DNA of 60,349 nucleotides from positions 1 to 60,349 of the forward strand of contig JAFMMM010000004.1 in assembly GCA_017859815.1 (NCBI GenBank), written 5' to 3'. Shown here piece by piece: positions 21,358-32,038 of this stretch; the first letter of the stretch is position 1; each line of letters opens with the position of its first letter. The notes beneath the pieces were generated by a model that was not told the DNA's origin, did no database searches, and worked only from the letters and a program-made list of their open reading frames with translations. Both the position numbers and the translations under genes were made by a program. Source of the stretch: Planctomycetota bacterium (GTDB lineage: Bacteria; Planctomycetota; Planctomycetia; Planctomycetales; Planctomycetaceae).

Positions 21358-21526
21358 AACTCAAAGTCCGGGAACTCCTGAAGTGTTAGTTCTGTGACTG
21401 CAGGAAAAGGATCAACAAGGCTGTGAGTCGGTGTTGGTTGCGTGCGGGTCAGGCAGACAGCATGGGCATACCAGGAGTGCAGAGTCCGGTGCGGCAGAGA
21501 GTGTGTTGTGGTTTTGAAATCAAGAC

Positions 21527-22738
21527 ATGGAGCATGAGCAGATGACCGTAGGCAGTGCGTCAACGATTGAAACCTTTGACAGGTGGGTCATCCCCAATTA
21601 TCGGCGTTATCCTGTGGCACTGGTCCGCGGCGAGGGATCACAGGTGTGGGACGCGGACGGTCGCAGTTACCTCGATATGTTTCCGGGCTGGGGCTGCAAT
21701 GTGCTGGGATACTCGCCGCCCCAGCTTGTGAAGGCGATTCAGGAGCAGGCGGCTCGCCTGATTCATGTGCCGAACACGTGGTACATCGAACAGCAGGGTG
21801 AGTTTGCGGAGTTTCTGTGCAGCCGTAGTTTTGGGCGGGCATTCTTTTGCAACAGTGGGGCTGAGGCAAACGAGGCGGCGATTAAGCTTGCCCGATTACA
21901 TGGTGGCGGCAGCGGGCGATATCGCATCATCACCTTTGAAAACGGTTTTCACGGCCGGACATTTGGCGCACTCACTGCAACTGCTCAGCCAAAATACCAC
22001 GAGGGCCTGGGGCCGTTGATGGCAGGATTCCGCTACTCCCGGATGGGAGATTTGGAAGGTGTCAGGCAGCTGATCGACGATGAGACCGCAGCAATCATGA
22101 TTGAGCCGGTTCAGGGTGAGGGTGGCGTTCGCATACCGCCCCCCGGCTTCCTGCAGGGGCTGCGGGATTTGTGTGACGAGCATGGTCTGCTGTTGATTTT
22201 TGACGAGGTTCAAACCGGCATGGGTCGAACAGGAAGCTGGTTTGCTTACCAGCAGTCGGGGGTTCAGCCCGACGTGATGACTCTTGCCAAGGGACTGGGC
22301 GGTGGCGTGGCCTGCGGTGCCATGATTTGCCGTGATGAAATCGCGGAGGATTTGCGCCCCGGGATGCACGCCAGCACATTTGGCGGTAATTCTCTGGCGA
22401 TGGCAGCCGGGCTGGCTGTCGGGCATATCATTGAACAGGAGGGTCTGCTGGAGCACATTAAAGAGCAGGCAGTGTACGTTCGTGAGGAGCTGGAGAGCTG
22501 GCGCGAGCAGTTGCCGATCATCAACGAGATCCGAGTCTGTGGCATGATGATTGGGATCGAGTTGACAATCCCTGCGGGTCGCGCGGTAGGGATGTGCATG
22601 GATCGGGGGGTTCTGATCAATGCAACAAATGATACGGTTGTCCGACTCCTGCCGGCTTTAAATGTGACCCGTGAGGACTTGGACAAAGCGCTTGCTGTGG
22701 TGCGTCAGGTGCTGGCCGAAATGGCGAATGAGATCTAG
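21527..22738 (+). CDS. argD: Acetylornithine aminotransferase (class III PLP)
   Basis: [90 protein letters not shown]. Confidence 0.95.
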   Translation: MEHEQMTVGSASTIETFDRWVIPNYRRYPVALVRGEGSQVWDADGRSYLDMFPGWGCNVLGYSPPQLVKAIQEQAARLIHVPNTWYIEQQGEFAEFLCSRSFGRAFFCNSGAEANEAAIKLARLHGGGSGRYRIITFENGFHGRTFGALTATAQPKYHEGLGPLMAGFRYSRMGDLEGVRQLIDDETAAIMIEPVQGEGGVRIPPPGFLQGLRDLCDEHGLLLIFDEVQTGMGRTGSWFAYQQSGVQPDVMTLAKGLGGGVACGAMICRDEIAEDLRPGMHASTFGGNSLAMAAGLAVGHIIEQEGLLEHIKEQAVYVREELESWREQLPIINEIRVCGMMIGIELTIPAGRAVGMCMDRGVLINATNDTVVRLLPALNVTREDLDKALAVVRQVLAEMANEI

Positions 22739-22814
22739 GTTCTCAAGCCATCTTTGCTGCTCATCCTGCCGGTGTCGTCGGGTTCTCGAGTTTGCAGGAA
22801 TTGGGGAAAGAGTC

Positions 22815-23741
22815 GTGGATTTTCTTTCTCGCGTTCAGATCTCATGTTTTCTCTTCAGCTATCTGGCTTCGCTCAGTTGTGAACTTTGGCAACTGGTTCG
22901 AGGGCGGCACGGTTCAGTTCGCGCGCTCGTCCTTGTGTTCACGATCGCAGGGTTCGTGGCTCATTCCGCATTTCTGATTACGCGGAGTCGGGTGGAGGGA
23001 TTGCCTCCATTGCTGGCCAGTCAGCAGGACTGGCTGCTGGTGCTCGCCTGGCTTGGCAGCCTGTTCTTCCTGATGCTTTTATTGTGGCGTAGCCGACATG
23101 CTCAGGGGCTGTTCCTGCTGCCTACAATCACAGCGCTGGTCATCTATGCGTTATTTGTCAGTGCGGAAGGCTCGGGAACTCTGCGGAATGATGCGGGCCG
23201 TCGATGGGGAATGCTGCATGCGGCATCGCTGGTACTGGGAATGGCGTCAGTTGCCGGAGTCGCGCTCTCCGGCTTGATGTATCTGCTGCATCACAGTCGA
23301 TTGAAGAATCGTCGGGGCTGGTTGATGCGACTGACATTGCCGAGCCTCGAAATCCTCGTCACAGTGAATCGCTGGCTGGTGATTGTGGCTGTACCCTGTT
23401 TGACCGCCGGGCTGATCACCGGCTTCATGCTGATTTTTCTGCGGAGTGAACGGACCGGGTCTGCATCAGTGCCGTGGACCGATCCGACGATTTTGACGAC
23501 GGTGATTGCCTGGCTGGCGATGACTGCTGTGTTGTGGCGAACCCTCCGCAGCGGCAACCGTTCCGGCCGTTCGATGGCCACGTTGTCGCTGTTGAGCGGT
23601 GGTTTGTTGCTGGTCACCGTCCTGGGACCACTGGCGCTCAGTCGCAGCAGTTCAGGCAAGGGCATCCACGGCGGCAGTGTCTCGGAATCTGCAGCCGGGT
23701 CATCCGAGGAGCTTCTCGCAGTTGAGGAGGTTTCCCGGTGA
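22815..23741 (+). CDS. Cytochrome c assembly/HemX-like integral membrane protein
   Basis: About eight hydrophobic segments; directly upstream of hemA with a 4-bp GTGA overlap; GTG start proposed (VDFLSRVQISCFLFSYLASL). Confidence 0.7.
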   Translation: MDFLSRVQISCFLFSYLASLSCELWQLVRGRHGSVRALVLVFTIAGFVAHSAFLITRSRVEGLPPLLASQQDWLLVLAWLGSLFFLMLLLWRSRHAQGLFLLPTITALVIYALFVSAEGSGTLRNDAGRRWGMLHAASLVLGMASVAGVALSGLMYLLHHSRLKNRRGWLMRLTLPSLEILVTVNRWLVIVAVPCLTAGLITGFMLIFLRSERTGSASVPWTDPTILTTVIAWLAMTAVLWRTLRSGNRSGRSMATLSLLSGGLLLVTVLGPLALSRSSSGKGIHGGSVSESAAGSSEELLAVEEVSR

Positions 23742-25018
23742 ACGTCCTGGTTGTCAGCTGTAATCATCATCTGGCGGGAGTCCAGTTGCGTGAGAGACTT
23801 GCTTTCTCCAGCGAGCAAAAGCTGCAGGAGGCGTACAGTCTCTGGCGGACCAGTCATCCACAGTCCGAACTGGTGTTATTAAGCACCTGTAATCGCGTGG
23901 AGATTTACTGTGCTGACGACCGGGATGATCACGGAGTAGAAGTGAATGACGTCACTTCATTTCTCAGCCAGTTTCACCGCGTTCCGTCGGATGAATTCAC
24001 CAGCAGCCTGCTGGCTCATTCCGGTGTGGAGGCTGTATCACACCTGTTTGAGGTTGCCTGCAGTATTGACAGCATGGTGTTGGGGGAACCTCAGATCGTC
24101 AATCAGGTCAAGGAGGCCTACCGGGTTGCTCAGGATAACGCAGCCTGTGGGCCATTGACGAATGTTTTGTTCCAGCACGCTCTGAAAGTGAGTGCGCAGG
24201 TACGAACTGAGACCGCGCTGGCCGACGGTCGAGTTTCGATTGCCAGTGTCGCCGTTGGCGAGTTTGCGAAGAGCATCTTCAGCCGTTTCGATAACAAGCA
24301 GGTGCTGGTGATTGGGGCGGGTGAGATGGCGGAGGAAACGCTGACTTATCTGAAATCGGAGGGTGTGCAGCGGATCCACGTTTGCAATCGCAGTCGGCAG
24401 CGAGCGGACGAGCTGGCAGCGAAGGTTGGCGGAGAAGTGGCCGACATTTCTTCACTGGATGATTTGTTGGGGACGGCAGATGTCATTGTCAGCACAACGG
24501 GTGCCACGACGACTCTGATTTCTGAGGAGCGTTTTCGCGCGGCGCGAAGAAAATCCGGCGGCCATCCGGTCTTCATCCTTGATCTTGCGGCTCCGCGCGA
24601 CTTTGAACCGTCAATTTCGACAATTGATGACAATGTCTTTCTCTACGACATCGACGCGCTCGAAGAAACCTGTGAGCGAAATCGCAAGGCCCGACACGCT
24701 GAAATTCACCGGGCCCGATCCATCATCGCCTCGCAGACTGATGTCTTCATGCAGGAGATTTATCACCGAGCAACGGGGCCGGTGATTCATCGTCTGCGAG
24801 AGCACTGGGGTGACATCAGTCGTACCGAATTGGATCGCCTGTATCGGAAAGTACCGGAGCTTGATACAGAACAGCGCAAGGCGGTTGAGGCTACGATTTC
24901 CCGAATCGTGAACAAGCTGCTGCACCCGCCGCTTGAGGCTCTGAAGGACGAAGCTCGAGCCGGAACTCCGGATGGACTGTTGAGCGCAATCCGACGACTC
25001 TTCATCCCGCGTGACTAG
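23738..25018 (+). CDS. hemA: Glutamyl-tRNA reductase
   Basis: LLSTCNRVEIYC, MVLGEPQIVNQVKEAYRVAQ, VLVIGAGEMAEETLTYL, VCNRSRQRADELA, PRDFEPSI; GTG start. Confidence 0.95.
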   Translation: MNVLVVSCNHHLAGVQLRERLAFSSEQKLQEAYSLWRTSHPQSELVLLSTCNRVEIYCADDRDDHGVEVNDVTSFLSQFHRVPSDEFTSSLLAHSGVEAVSHLFEVACSIDSMVLGEPQIVNQVKEAYRVAQDNAACGPLTNVLFQHALKVSAQVRTETALADGRVSIASVAVGEFAKSIFSRFDNKQVLVIGAGEMAEETLTYLKSEGVQRIHVCNRSRQRADELAAKVGGEVADISSLDDLLGTADVIVSTTGATTTLISEERFRAARRKSGGHPVFILDLAAPRDFEPSISTIDDNVFLYDIDALEETCERNRKARHAEIHRARSIIASQTDVFMQEIYHRATGPVIHRLREHWGDISRTELDRLYRKVPELDTEQRKAVEATISRIVNKLLHPPLEALKDEARAGTPDGLLSAIRRLFIPRD

Positions 25019-25073
25019 CGTTCCCGAGGCTGTATTGATCTACCTCAGCTAGTGAATTCACTGTTATGAGGGA

Positions 25074-25102
25074 TTGACGGTGGGCGGGCTTACCCGTACT
25101 AT
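25074..25102 (+). promoter_or_regulatory. Putative sigma70-type promoter
   Basis: TTGACG - 17 nt - TACTAT read directly, about 210 nt upstream of the peroxiredoxin start. Confidence 0.4.
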
Positions 25103-25313
25103 TTTCAGTCCTGCCGGTGCATTGCCACCCATGTTTCCTACCGCACATCCTGCCTCTACGTCTGCCATCTGCCCAGGGTTTTCCTGGTCTCATCCGGCGT
25201 CGCTCCGTGGATTTCTGTGGTCGGGATCCCGCAGGGATCTTCGAGGGACCGAATTCTGGCGTTGACGGAATAGCCACCAGGATATTGAACTGTGCTGTTG
25301 GTGGAGTTGTTGG

Positions 25314-25958
25314 ATGCGATTGGGCACAATTCTGGCGTTGTTGTTGGGCCTCACAGTTTGTTGCCCAGCAGAAGAATTTGTCGGCGACTCGGAAACGGCA
25401 GTGGGGCCCGGAACACGCGCCGCAGAATCTCAACGGACGACGCCGCTGAGCAAGGGAGAGATGCTGCCGCCATTCGAGTGCAGGACCCATCTTGGAAATG
25501 TCTGGAAGTCAGACGATCATCTGGGCAGTCGCTTCCTGGTGGTGTACTTCTTCCCTGCTGCGTTCACCAGCCGCTGTACTGGTCAGGCCTGCGATTACCG
25601 GGACCATCTCACCGAGTTCAAAGCAGCAGGAATCGACGTCGTCGGGGTGAGTGGGGACCAGGAATCGGCACAGCGTCTGTTCGCTCAGCATTATGATTTG
25701 AAATTTCCACTGCTGCCCGACGGCGAGGGCAGAATCGCTCGATTGTTCGGCGTTCCATTGCGGAAAGGGAATACGATCATCTGCACGGTCGATGGCGTTT
25801 CTCTGGCATTGAAGAGAAGAGTGACCGCCAGTCGGTGGACGTTTGTTATCGATCGGCAGGGTCGGGTTGTCACGCGGATTCCAGCAGTGGGAGTTGGTAA
25901 GGATGCCGGCAGTATCCTGGAAATCGTGAAGCGTTTGAGCGGGGCGTCGGAGTCATAG
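25314..25958 (+). CDS. Secreted peroxiredoxin (AhpC/TSA, BCP-type)
   Basis: PAAFTSRCTGQACDYRDHLTEFKAAGIDVVGVSGDQ matches PxxxTxxC with a second Cys at +5 as in BCP; N-terminal hydrophobic signal. Confidence 0.85.
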   Translation: MRLGTILALLLGLTVCCPAEEFVGDSETAVGPGTRAAESQRTTPLSKGEMLPPFECRTHLGNVWKSDDHLGSRFLVVYFFPAAFTSRCTGQACDYRDHLTEFKAAGIDVVGVSGDQESAQRLFAQHYDLKFPLLPDGEGRIARLFGVPLRKGNTIICTVDGVSLALKRRVTASRWTFVIDRQGRVVTRIPAVGVGKDAGSILEIVKRLSGASES

Positions 25959-26189
25959 ATTCCGGTGTTTGTCGTCGTCACATGTTCACTAACTGTGTGA
26001 TGCGGTCTCAACTGACAGGTGTGCTTGAACGCCTTGCCGGCCCGTGAGCTCCGAAAAGCTGGTCAAAACTGTTGAATTCCTGCAAGAACAGAACTTTCCG
26101 TTGTCACTGCAGGTGTTTAGTATGTTGTTGGCTGTCTGTAGTCAGGCAGTAGAAATTTCTTTTGTTTCGAATTCAGGGAGTCGCAGAGG

Positions 26190-26744
26190 ATGAAGAGTTT
26201 CTTTTCACTGTGCATGGTCGGGCTGGTTGCCGCCGGCATGCAGGCTGTTGAAGCAGCCGATCTGAAATCAGGCCTGCAGGTGGATGAATTTCCGGCTGCG
26301 TTCTACGTGACCGACATCACTGGCCCGTCAGCTGATCGCAAGCTGTGCTATCGCTGTCAGTATGGGGCACGCCCGGTGGTCAGCATTTTCGTTCGCGAAA
26401 TGAACGAAAACACAACCAAGCTGATCAAGGACATCGACACAGTTGTCGGTAAGAACTCCGGTAACAAGATGGCTGCATTCGTCACGGTCCTGTCTGACGA
26501 TCCGGATCAGCAGGAAGCTGCACTCAAGAACGCTGCCAAGTCCAGCGGAATTGCACACACTCCACTGACCGTGTTCGAGAACAATGTGGGACCGACCAAA
26601 TACAAGATCAATCCCAAGGCAGACGTCACCGTCATGATGTGGGTCGACTCCAATGTCCGCGTAAATCATGCGTTGACAGCAGACGAGCTGAACGCTGACG
26701 CGATCGGCAAGATCGTTGCCGACACCAGCAAGATTCTGAACTGA
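26190..26744 (+). CDS. Secreted thioredoxin-like protein with CYRC motif
   Basis: Signal peptide MKSFFSLCMVGLVAAGMQAVEA; CYRC followed by PVVSIFVRE; TPLTVFENN resembles the cis-Pro region of a thioredoxin fold. Confidence 0.55.
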   Translation: MKSFFSLCMVGLVAAGMQAVEAADLKSGLQVDEFPAAFYVTDITGPSADRKLCYRCQYGARPVVSIFVREMNENTTKLIKDIDTVVGKNSGNKMAAFVTVLSDDPDQQEAALKNAAKSSGIAHTPLTVFENNVGPTKYKINPKADVTVMMWVDSNVRVNHALTADELNADAIGKIVADTSKILN

Positions 26745-26800
26745 TAGCGATGATTGGCGACCATTGGCAGAACAGCGTTCTGCCTGAGTAAAGCAACAGA

Positions 26801-26832
26801 AACCCGACTGCATTTTTGCCGTCGGGTTTTTT
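26801..26832 (+). terminator. Rho-independent terminator
   Basis: AACCCGAC - TGCATTTTTGCC - GTCGGGTT followed by T-run. Confidence 0.9.
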
Positions 26833-26935
26833 CTTTGTCTGCGGTCACGGAAATGCAGTGAACAGTCAGCTGCCGCCGCGTTTTTGTCGTCATAGCCATC
26901 GCGTGGAAGCAGCGTGAATTGACCCGCGTTCCGGA

Positions 26936-29893
26936 TCAGTTCCGGGTGAGAAACTCATCTGTGTTCAGCAGCACTCGCGCTACACTCAGCCATGCGGCCT
27001 GTTGAGGTGCGTCGACACCTTCAATGGGCCGCGAGAGTACTGCAGCGGCATCTTCTGCTGAAGAGACAAAGCGGGACAGAGCTCGGCTGTGATGGTTCAG
27101 CAGCACGGTGATTTCCTGATCCTGTGGCTGTCGAGTCAGGCATAATCGAAACAACGCCCGGCAACGATCCGCATCTGACTGCAGACTGTTTTGCTGAAGT
27201 ACACGAGCTGCAAGGCCGTCGGCCAGTTCCGTGAAGACCTCGTCATTGGCCATAGTGAGCGACTGCAGCGGAGTGTTGGACTTCTCCCGCCGGGTGCAGA
27301 CGGTACTGAAGTCCGGGGCGTCAAATGTGCTTAGCAGCGGATAGGGAGCACTGCGATAGAACATGACGTACATGGTTCGTCGAAAGCGTTCCGGACCATC
27401 GGGCACGGGCCAGCTTTTTCGGTTTTGAGTGAAGTTGTAGACACCTTCCGGCTGTGGAAGGTGTGTTGGTGGACCACCGATTCGCGGATTGAGTAATCCG
27501 CTGGCGGAAAGCGCGAGGTCCCTGACAATTTCTGCTTCCACACGGAATCGGGATTGTCGACCCAGCAGGTAGTTTTCAGGGTCCGCTTTGATGGCGTCTG
27601 TGTTCTGCAGGCTGGAAGTTTGCCGATAGGTGGCCGAAAGCACGATGGTGCGATGCAGTTGTTTCAGGGACCAGTTGTTCCTGCGAAATTCACTGGCCAG
27701 CCAGTTCAGCAGATCCGGGTGCGACGGAACGCTGCCCTGAAAGCCAAAGTCATTCTCCGTTTCCACCAGCCCCCGGCCAAAGTACTGCCCCCAGATACGA
27801 TTGGCCGTGACTCGGGCTGTCAGAGGGTTTTCGGGACTGACCAGCCAGTTGGCGAGGTCCAGTCTGTTGCGAAATGGTCCAGGTTCGGTCGATCCGGCAA
27901 CGGCAGTCGGGACGGCAGGCTGCAATGCTCCCCGCTCGCGGTCGGGCGAGAGAAAGTCACCTCGCTCCAGCAGCCAGGTTTCCGGGGGATTCGCCTGATC
28001 AGACATCACCATTTGGCGGACTGCTTCACCTTTGCCTGGAAGTATTGCCTGTAATTCCGCAATGCGATGCTGAACCTCAGCCAGGCGAGCAGCGGAAGAG
28101 GTCTCTTCCATTTCAAGGGCTGCAGTTGAGGTGGAAAGATCGAGAGCGAAGTGACCGGTGAGATAGTTTTCGTTCAGCTCATGTTTCAGCACGACGCTGA
28201 CCGCATTTTCGGTTGCTGCAACGGGTTTGGAGAGCGCGAAGATGGCTTCATGCGGTGCATTCATGCGGATGCCCCGCTCACGATCCTGCCCGCTGATGTT
28301 AATTGCCCAGCCCGACTTCGGGTCGCGATCCACTGCTCCGGCGACAGCATAACCGGGCTGGCTGTGATCTGCCCACGCCAGCGAGAAATGGTGTTCATCA
28401 AGCCCGGACTGCAGCAGGATTTCTGTGAGTACCAGATTTCCATTACTTGCCGTTCCGGGGCCATTCGACGGCAAGTCAGGGTGGGTCAGCAGTCGCAGTC
28501 TGACGCCAGTGATTTTCTGGGGATCGGAAGGTTGCTCCCGGGTCGCGAGGCGGACACTGAGCGTATCCTTCGCATCAGGTTGTGTCCGTGTCAACAGGGT
28601 TCCGTCCGGGAGGATTTTCAGAATACTGCTTCCGGAGGCACCCACGGAAAGGACTTCCGCCTGTTGCCAGTCCCATTTCAGCGTATTCAGTGGTGCCGAA
28701 TTCGAAGCGGATTTTTCGAGGCTTTGAAGTTCCTTCTGCAGGGCTGTCAGCTCGTCCAGATCCTTTTGCTGCTGGTCGCTCCAGCCAAACATTTGTTCCT
28801 GTCGGACTTCAACTGTCCTTGAAACGTTGTTTGCGTCAGCCGCAGCATTGAAAAACGCGTAGAGCTGATAGTACTCCTCGTGACTGATCGGGTCGTATTT
28901 GTGTGAGTGGCACTGTGCGCAGCCTACCGTCAGGCCCAGCCAGACCGCACCGGTCGTGTTGACTCGATCGATCAGTGCTTCATGCCGAAACTGATCAGGT
29001 TTTACGCCGCCCTCCTGGTTGATCATCGTGTTGCGATGAAAAGCCGTCGCGACAAGCTGACTGAGTGCAGGTTCCGGCAGCAGATCTCCTGCAAGCTGTT
29101 CGATTGTGAACTGGTCGAACGGCAAGTCCCTGTTCAGGGCCGAAATCACCCAGTCACGGTATGGCCACATGACTCTTGGACCATCGATGGTGTATCCGTT
29201 CGAGTCGGCATAGCGAGCCTGGTCCAGCCAGTGACGTCCCCAGCGTTCTCCGTAGTGAGGACTATCGAGCAGGCGATCCACCAGCTTTTCCCAGGCGTCC
29301 GGTGATGAGTCACTGAGAAACGCATCTGCTTCGTCCGGAGTTGGCAGCAGGCCCAGCAGATCCTGATACAGGCGGCGTACAAGAGTCGCTCGATCGGCGG
29401 CCGGAGAAGGGTTGAGTCCGGATTGCTGCAGCTTGTGCAGAACAAAAGCATCGATGGGGTTACGGCACCATGGGTCCGATTCGGTCGATGGAACAAGCGG
29501 CGTCTGCAGCGGAGAAAACGCCCAGTGGGCTTCGTAGTCGGCACCCTGACTGATCCATCGTCGCAGGATCTCGCGCTGCTGGTCTGTCAGCGGCTTTTGA
29601 GTCTCCGCTGGCGGCATGATCTCCGCGTCATCGGTGCTGTGAATCCGGTCGATCAGCGGGCTCTCGTCAGGCTTTCCGGGAACAATCACTCCACTTTCGA
29701 GTGCCGAACTGCGTTGATCCAGCCGCAGATCTGCTGCGCGTGATTCCGCGTCCGTGCCGTGGCAGGCGAAGCAATGATTGGAGAGAATGGGGCGGACATC
29801 TCGCTGGAAGCTGACAGGATCCTGACCGGACGCAACACACGGCAGGCAGAAAACAACGAGCAGAATGACCGAATGCTGGTATCGCGGATTCAT
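26936..29893 (-). CDS. PSD1-type cytochrome c / DUF1549 / DUF1553 protein
   Basis: Signal peptide; FQRDVRPILSNHCFACHGTDAESRAADLRLD; WGRHWLDQARYADSNGYTIDGPR; CAQCHSHKYDPISHEEYY; NPLTARVTANRIWGQYFGRGLVETENDFG. Confidence 0.95.
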   Translation of the reverse strand: MNPRYQHSVILLVVFCLPCVASGQDPVSFQRDVRPILSNHCFACHGTDAESRAADLRLDQRSSALESGVIVPGKPDESPLIDRIHSTDDAEIMPPAETQKPLTDQQREILRRWISQGADYEAHWAFSPLQTPLVPSTESDPWCRNPIDAFVLHKLQQSGLNPSPAADRATLVRRLYQDLLGLLPTPDEADAFLSDSSPDAWEKLVDRLLDSPHYGERWGRHWLDQARYADSNGYTIDGPRVMWPYRDWVISALNRDLPFDQFTIEQLAGDLLPEPALSQLVATAFHRNTMINQEGGVKPDQFRHEALIDRVNTTGAVWLGLTVGCAQCHSHKYDPISHEEYYQLYAFFNAAADANNVSRTVEVRQEQMFGWSDQQQKDLDELTALQKELQSLEKSASNSAPLNTLKWDWQQAEVLSVGASGSSILKILPDGTLLTRTQPDAKDTLSVRLATREQPSDPQKITGVRLRLLTHPDLPSNGPGTASNGNLVLTEILLQSGLDEHHFSLAWADHSQPGYAVAGAVDRDPKSGWAINISGQDRERGIRMNAPHEAIFALSKPVAATENAVSVVLKHELNENYLTGHFALDLSTSTAALEMEETSSAARLAEVQHRIAELQAILPGKGEAVRQMVMSDQANPPETWLLERGDFLSPDRERGALQPAVPTAVAGSTEPGPFRNRLDLANWLVSPENPLTARVTANRIWGQYFGRGLVETENDFGFQGSVPSHPDLLNWLASEFRRNNWSLKQLHRTIVLSATYRQTSSLQNTDAIKADPENYLLGRQSRFRVEAEIVRDLALSASGLLNPRIGGPPTHLPQPEGVYNFTQNRKSWPVPDGPERFRRTMYVMFYRSAPYPLLSTFDAPDFSTVCTRREKSNTPLQSLTMANDEVFTELADGLAARVLQQNSLQSDADRCRALFRLCLTRQPQDQEITVLLNHHSRALSRFVSSAEDAAAVLSRPIEGVDAPQQAAWLSVARVLLNTDEFLTRN

Positions 29894-30014
29894 GAACTGG
29901 GTCCCGTATGCATGATCGATGCCGGTGATTGATTCACCGGACCAAGTATACGCGATCGCAGACCGCATTCGCGCGGGAATTTCGAGCCGTTCCCGCGGTG
30001 GTGCACGAATTGTG

Positions 30015-31085
30015 TCATGAGTGCTGACGAGTGGCTGTCTTTTGTTCAAGCAGCTGCTCCAGAATTCGCTGATGCTCACCCTCCGGAAACGAGGCTTCAA
30101 TTTCGAGCGCCCGAAAGCCTGGTCGTTCGGGAATTTTCACGAGGTCCTTGACCGTGGTCAGAACGAATTCAGCGTTCGCGTTTCCGCAGTCGGTGCGGAC
30201 TTGCCGCAATTCTGCTTCGCTGAAGTGATGATGGTCGGGAAACCACGACGAGCCGGCAATCTCGACCCCGGCCAGTTCACAAGTCCGCCGAAATGCGTCC
30301 GGGTTCCCAATACCGCTCATCAGCCAGACGCGAATATTCTGCAGCTGCGATACTGGCGTGGTCTTTCCTTTGCCGTCACGAATTCCCGCGGGGCGAAACT
30401 GCAGTTGCAGAATTCGATCCTGCAGGTGATCTGCTGCGCTGACGATGCGTGCCTTCAGCTCATCGAGCTGATTTTTCGAGGCCTGTTCACAGCGAGTGAT
30501 GATGACAGCATCGGCTCGCCGAAATCCAGCCGGAGATTCCCGCAGCAGACCTCGAGGCAGCAGATATCCGTATCCAAAGGGGCAGCTGGCATCCACCAGA
30601 ATCAGGTTCAGGGATCGTCCGAGTCGGCGGTGCTGCAAGCCATCGTCCAGAAGCACCACTTCGGGGCAAAGATGTTGCGGCTGCTTCAGCAAAGTCTGTA
30701 GTCCCTGCACACGATCCGGGTCCTGGATGTGCGGAATTCCGGGTGCAATCAGCTGCAGGACCTTGTATTCGTCGTTGCCCTCAGAACCCTGGGAGCGATA
30801 ACCGCGACTGAGAATTCCTGGCCGTCGCCCGAGTGTCTGCAACAGTTGACAAAGCATTGCCGTAACGGGAGTTTTCCCCGTTCCACCCGTCGTCAGATTC
30901 CCAACGCTGATGACGGGAACGTCAGGATGATGGGTGCGAAAGAGTCCTTGATCGTAGCAGAAATTGCGAAATTGGATGGCGCAGCCGTAGCCCAGCGAAA
31001 TCCCACGAAGCATGCTTCGCGTAACCATCGCAGAAAAATCCGTACGTTCTCCGCTGATGATTCGGAGATACTCGGATTCATTCAT
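30015..31085 (-). CDS. lpxK: Tetraacyldisaccharide 4'-kinase
   Basis: PVISVGNLTTGGTGKTPVTAMLCQLL, PGILSRGYRS, EVVLLDDGLQHRRLGRSLNLILVDA, GIGNPDAFRRTCE. Confidence 0.95.
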   Translation of the reverse strand: MNESEYLRIISGERTDFSAMVTRSMLRGISLGYGCAIQFRNFCYDQGLFRTHHPDVPVISVGNLTTGGTGKTPVTAMLCQLLQTLGRRPGILSRGYRSQGSEGNDEYKVLQLIAPGIPHIQDPDRVQGLQTLLKQPQHLCPEVVLLDDGLQHRRLGRSLNLILVDASCPFGYGYLLPRGLLRESPAGFRRADAVIITRCEQASKNQLDELKARIVSAADHLQDRILQLQFRPAGIRDGKGKTTPVSQLQNIRVWLMSGIGNPDAFRRTCELAGVEIAGSSWFPDHHHFSEAELRQVRTDCGNANAEFVLTTVKDLVKIPERPGFRALEIEASFPEGEHQRILEQLLEQKTATRQHS

Positions 31086-31273
31086 GAACGTTCCTGACGG
31101 TGAAGGAGTTGCGTGGCTGTCCCGTAGTTGTAAGTGATTCTGCGAAGACTAACATGCAGCGGGATTTGTTCCAGGTCCGACTTTAGGCATCCCGGACCAG
31201 CTCACAGGTCCGAGCAGGTTGAAACAGGGCTTCTTGGGAATCCGCTGGAACGCGACGGATCAGGGCGTCTTTC

Positions 31274-32038
31274 ATGTCAGCGACGGCAGCGCAGCCAACG
31301 GTTTTCGAATTGCAGAACATTTCCGTTGATTTTGGGGGTGCTGCCGGGCCCGTTCTGCGCGATCTGAATCTGCACGTTCCGGCCGGCCAGTTCATCACGA
31401 TTGTGGGTCCATCCGGCTGTGGTAAATCAACGTTGCTCCGGCTGCTGGCGGGTCTGCAGCAGCCTTCCGCCGGTCATATTGCCCGGCAGAATTCAGACGG
31501 GTCTGCGCCTGGTTTTGTATTTCAGCAGCCGGCTCTGCTGCCGTGGCGAACCATGCTGCAAAACCTGCGACTGCCCTGCGAACTTGGTCGATCTCAAATG
31601 CGACAGAATCCCGCCGAGGATCAGCTGCTGGATCTGCTGGGTCAGGTTGGTCTGAATCGCAGTGATGTCGACAAGCGGCCCGCCGAGTTGTCCGGGGGGA
31701 TGCAGATGCGGCTTTCGCTGGCACGTGCTTTGGTGCGACAGCCTCAGGTGCTGCTGCTGGACGAACCGTTTGCGGCGGTTGATGATCTGTTGCGGATGAA
31801 ACTTCAGGAACTTGTCCGTGAGCTGCACGACCGACGCGGGCTGACAACCATCCTCGTTACTCATAATCTGCAGGAAGCTGCCTTCCTGAGTGATCGCGTG
31901 CTGGTGCTGCAGCCGGCCCCGGCAGGGTTCACTGCCGATATCAGTATTCACACTGCAGATCGGGATCAGAACTGGCGGGTGTCTGATCAGGTGACGGTCA
32001 TTCAGCAGAAACTGACGAAGGCGCTGATTTCCTCATGA
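31274..32038 (+). CDS. ABC transporter ATP-binding protein (nitrate/taurine/SsuB-like)
   Basis: GPSGCGKSTLLRLLAGL, LSGGMQMRLSLARALVRQPQVLLLDEPFAAVDD, ILVTHNLQEAAFLSDRVLVL. Confidence 0.95.
   Translation: MSATAAQPTVFELQNISVDFGGAAGPVLRDLNLHVPAGQFITIVGPSGCGKSTLLRLLAGLQQPSAGHIARQNSDGSAPGFVFQQPALLPWRTMLQNLRLPCELGRSQMRQNPAEDQLLDLLGQVGLNRSDVDKRPAELSGGMQMRLSLARALVRQPQVLLLDEPFAAVDDLLRMKLQELVRELHDRRGLTTILVTHNLQEAAFLSDRVLVLQPAPAGFTADISIHTADRDQNWRVSDQVTVIQQKLTKALISS

Noticed and set aside
28151-28822. 223-aa plus-strand ORF
   Set aside because: Antisense to the DUF1549/DUF1553 gene; no motif support.
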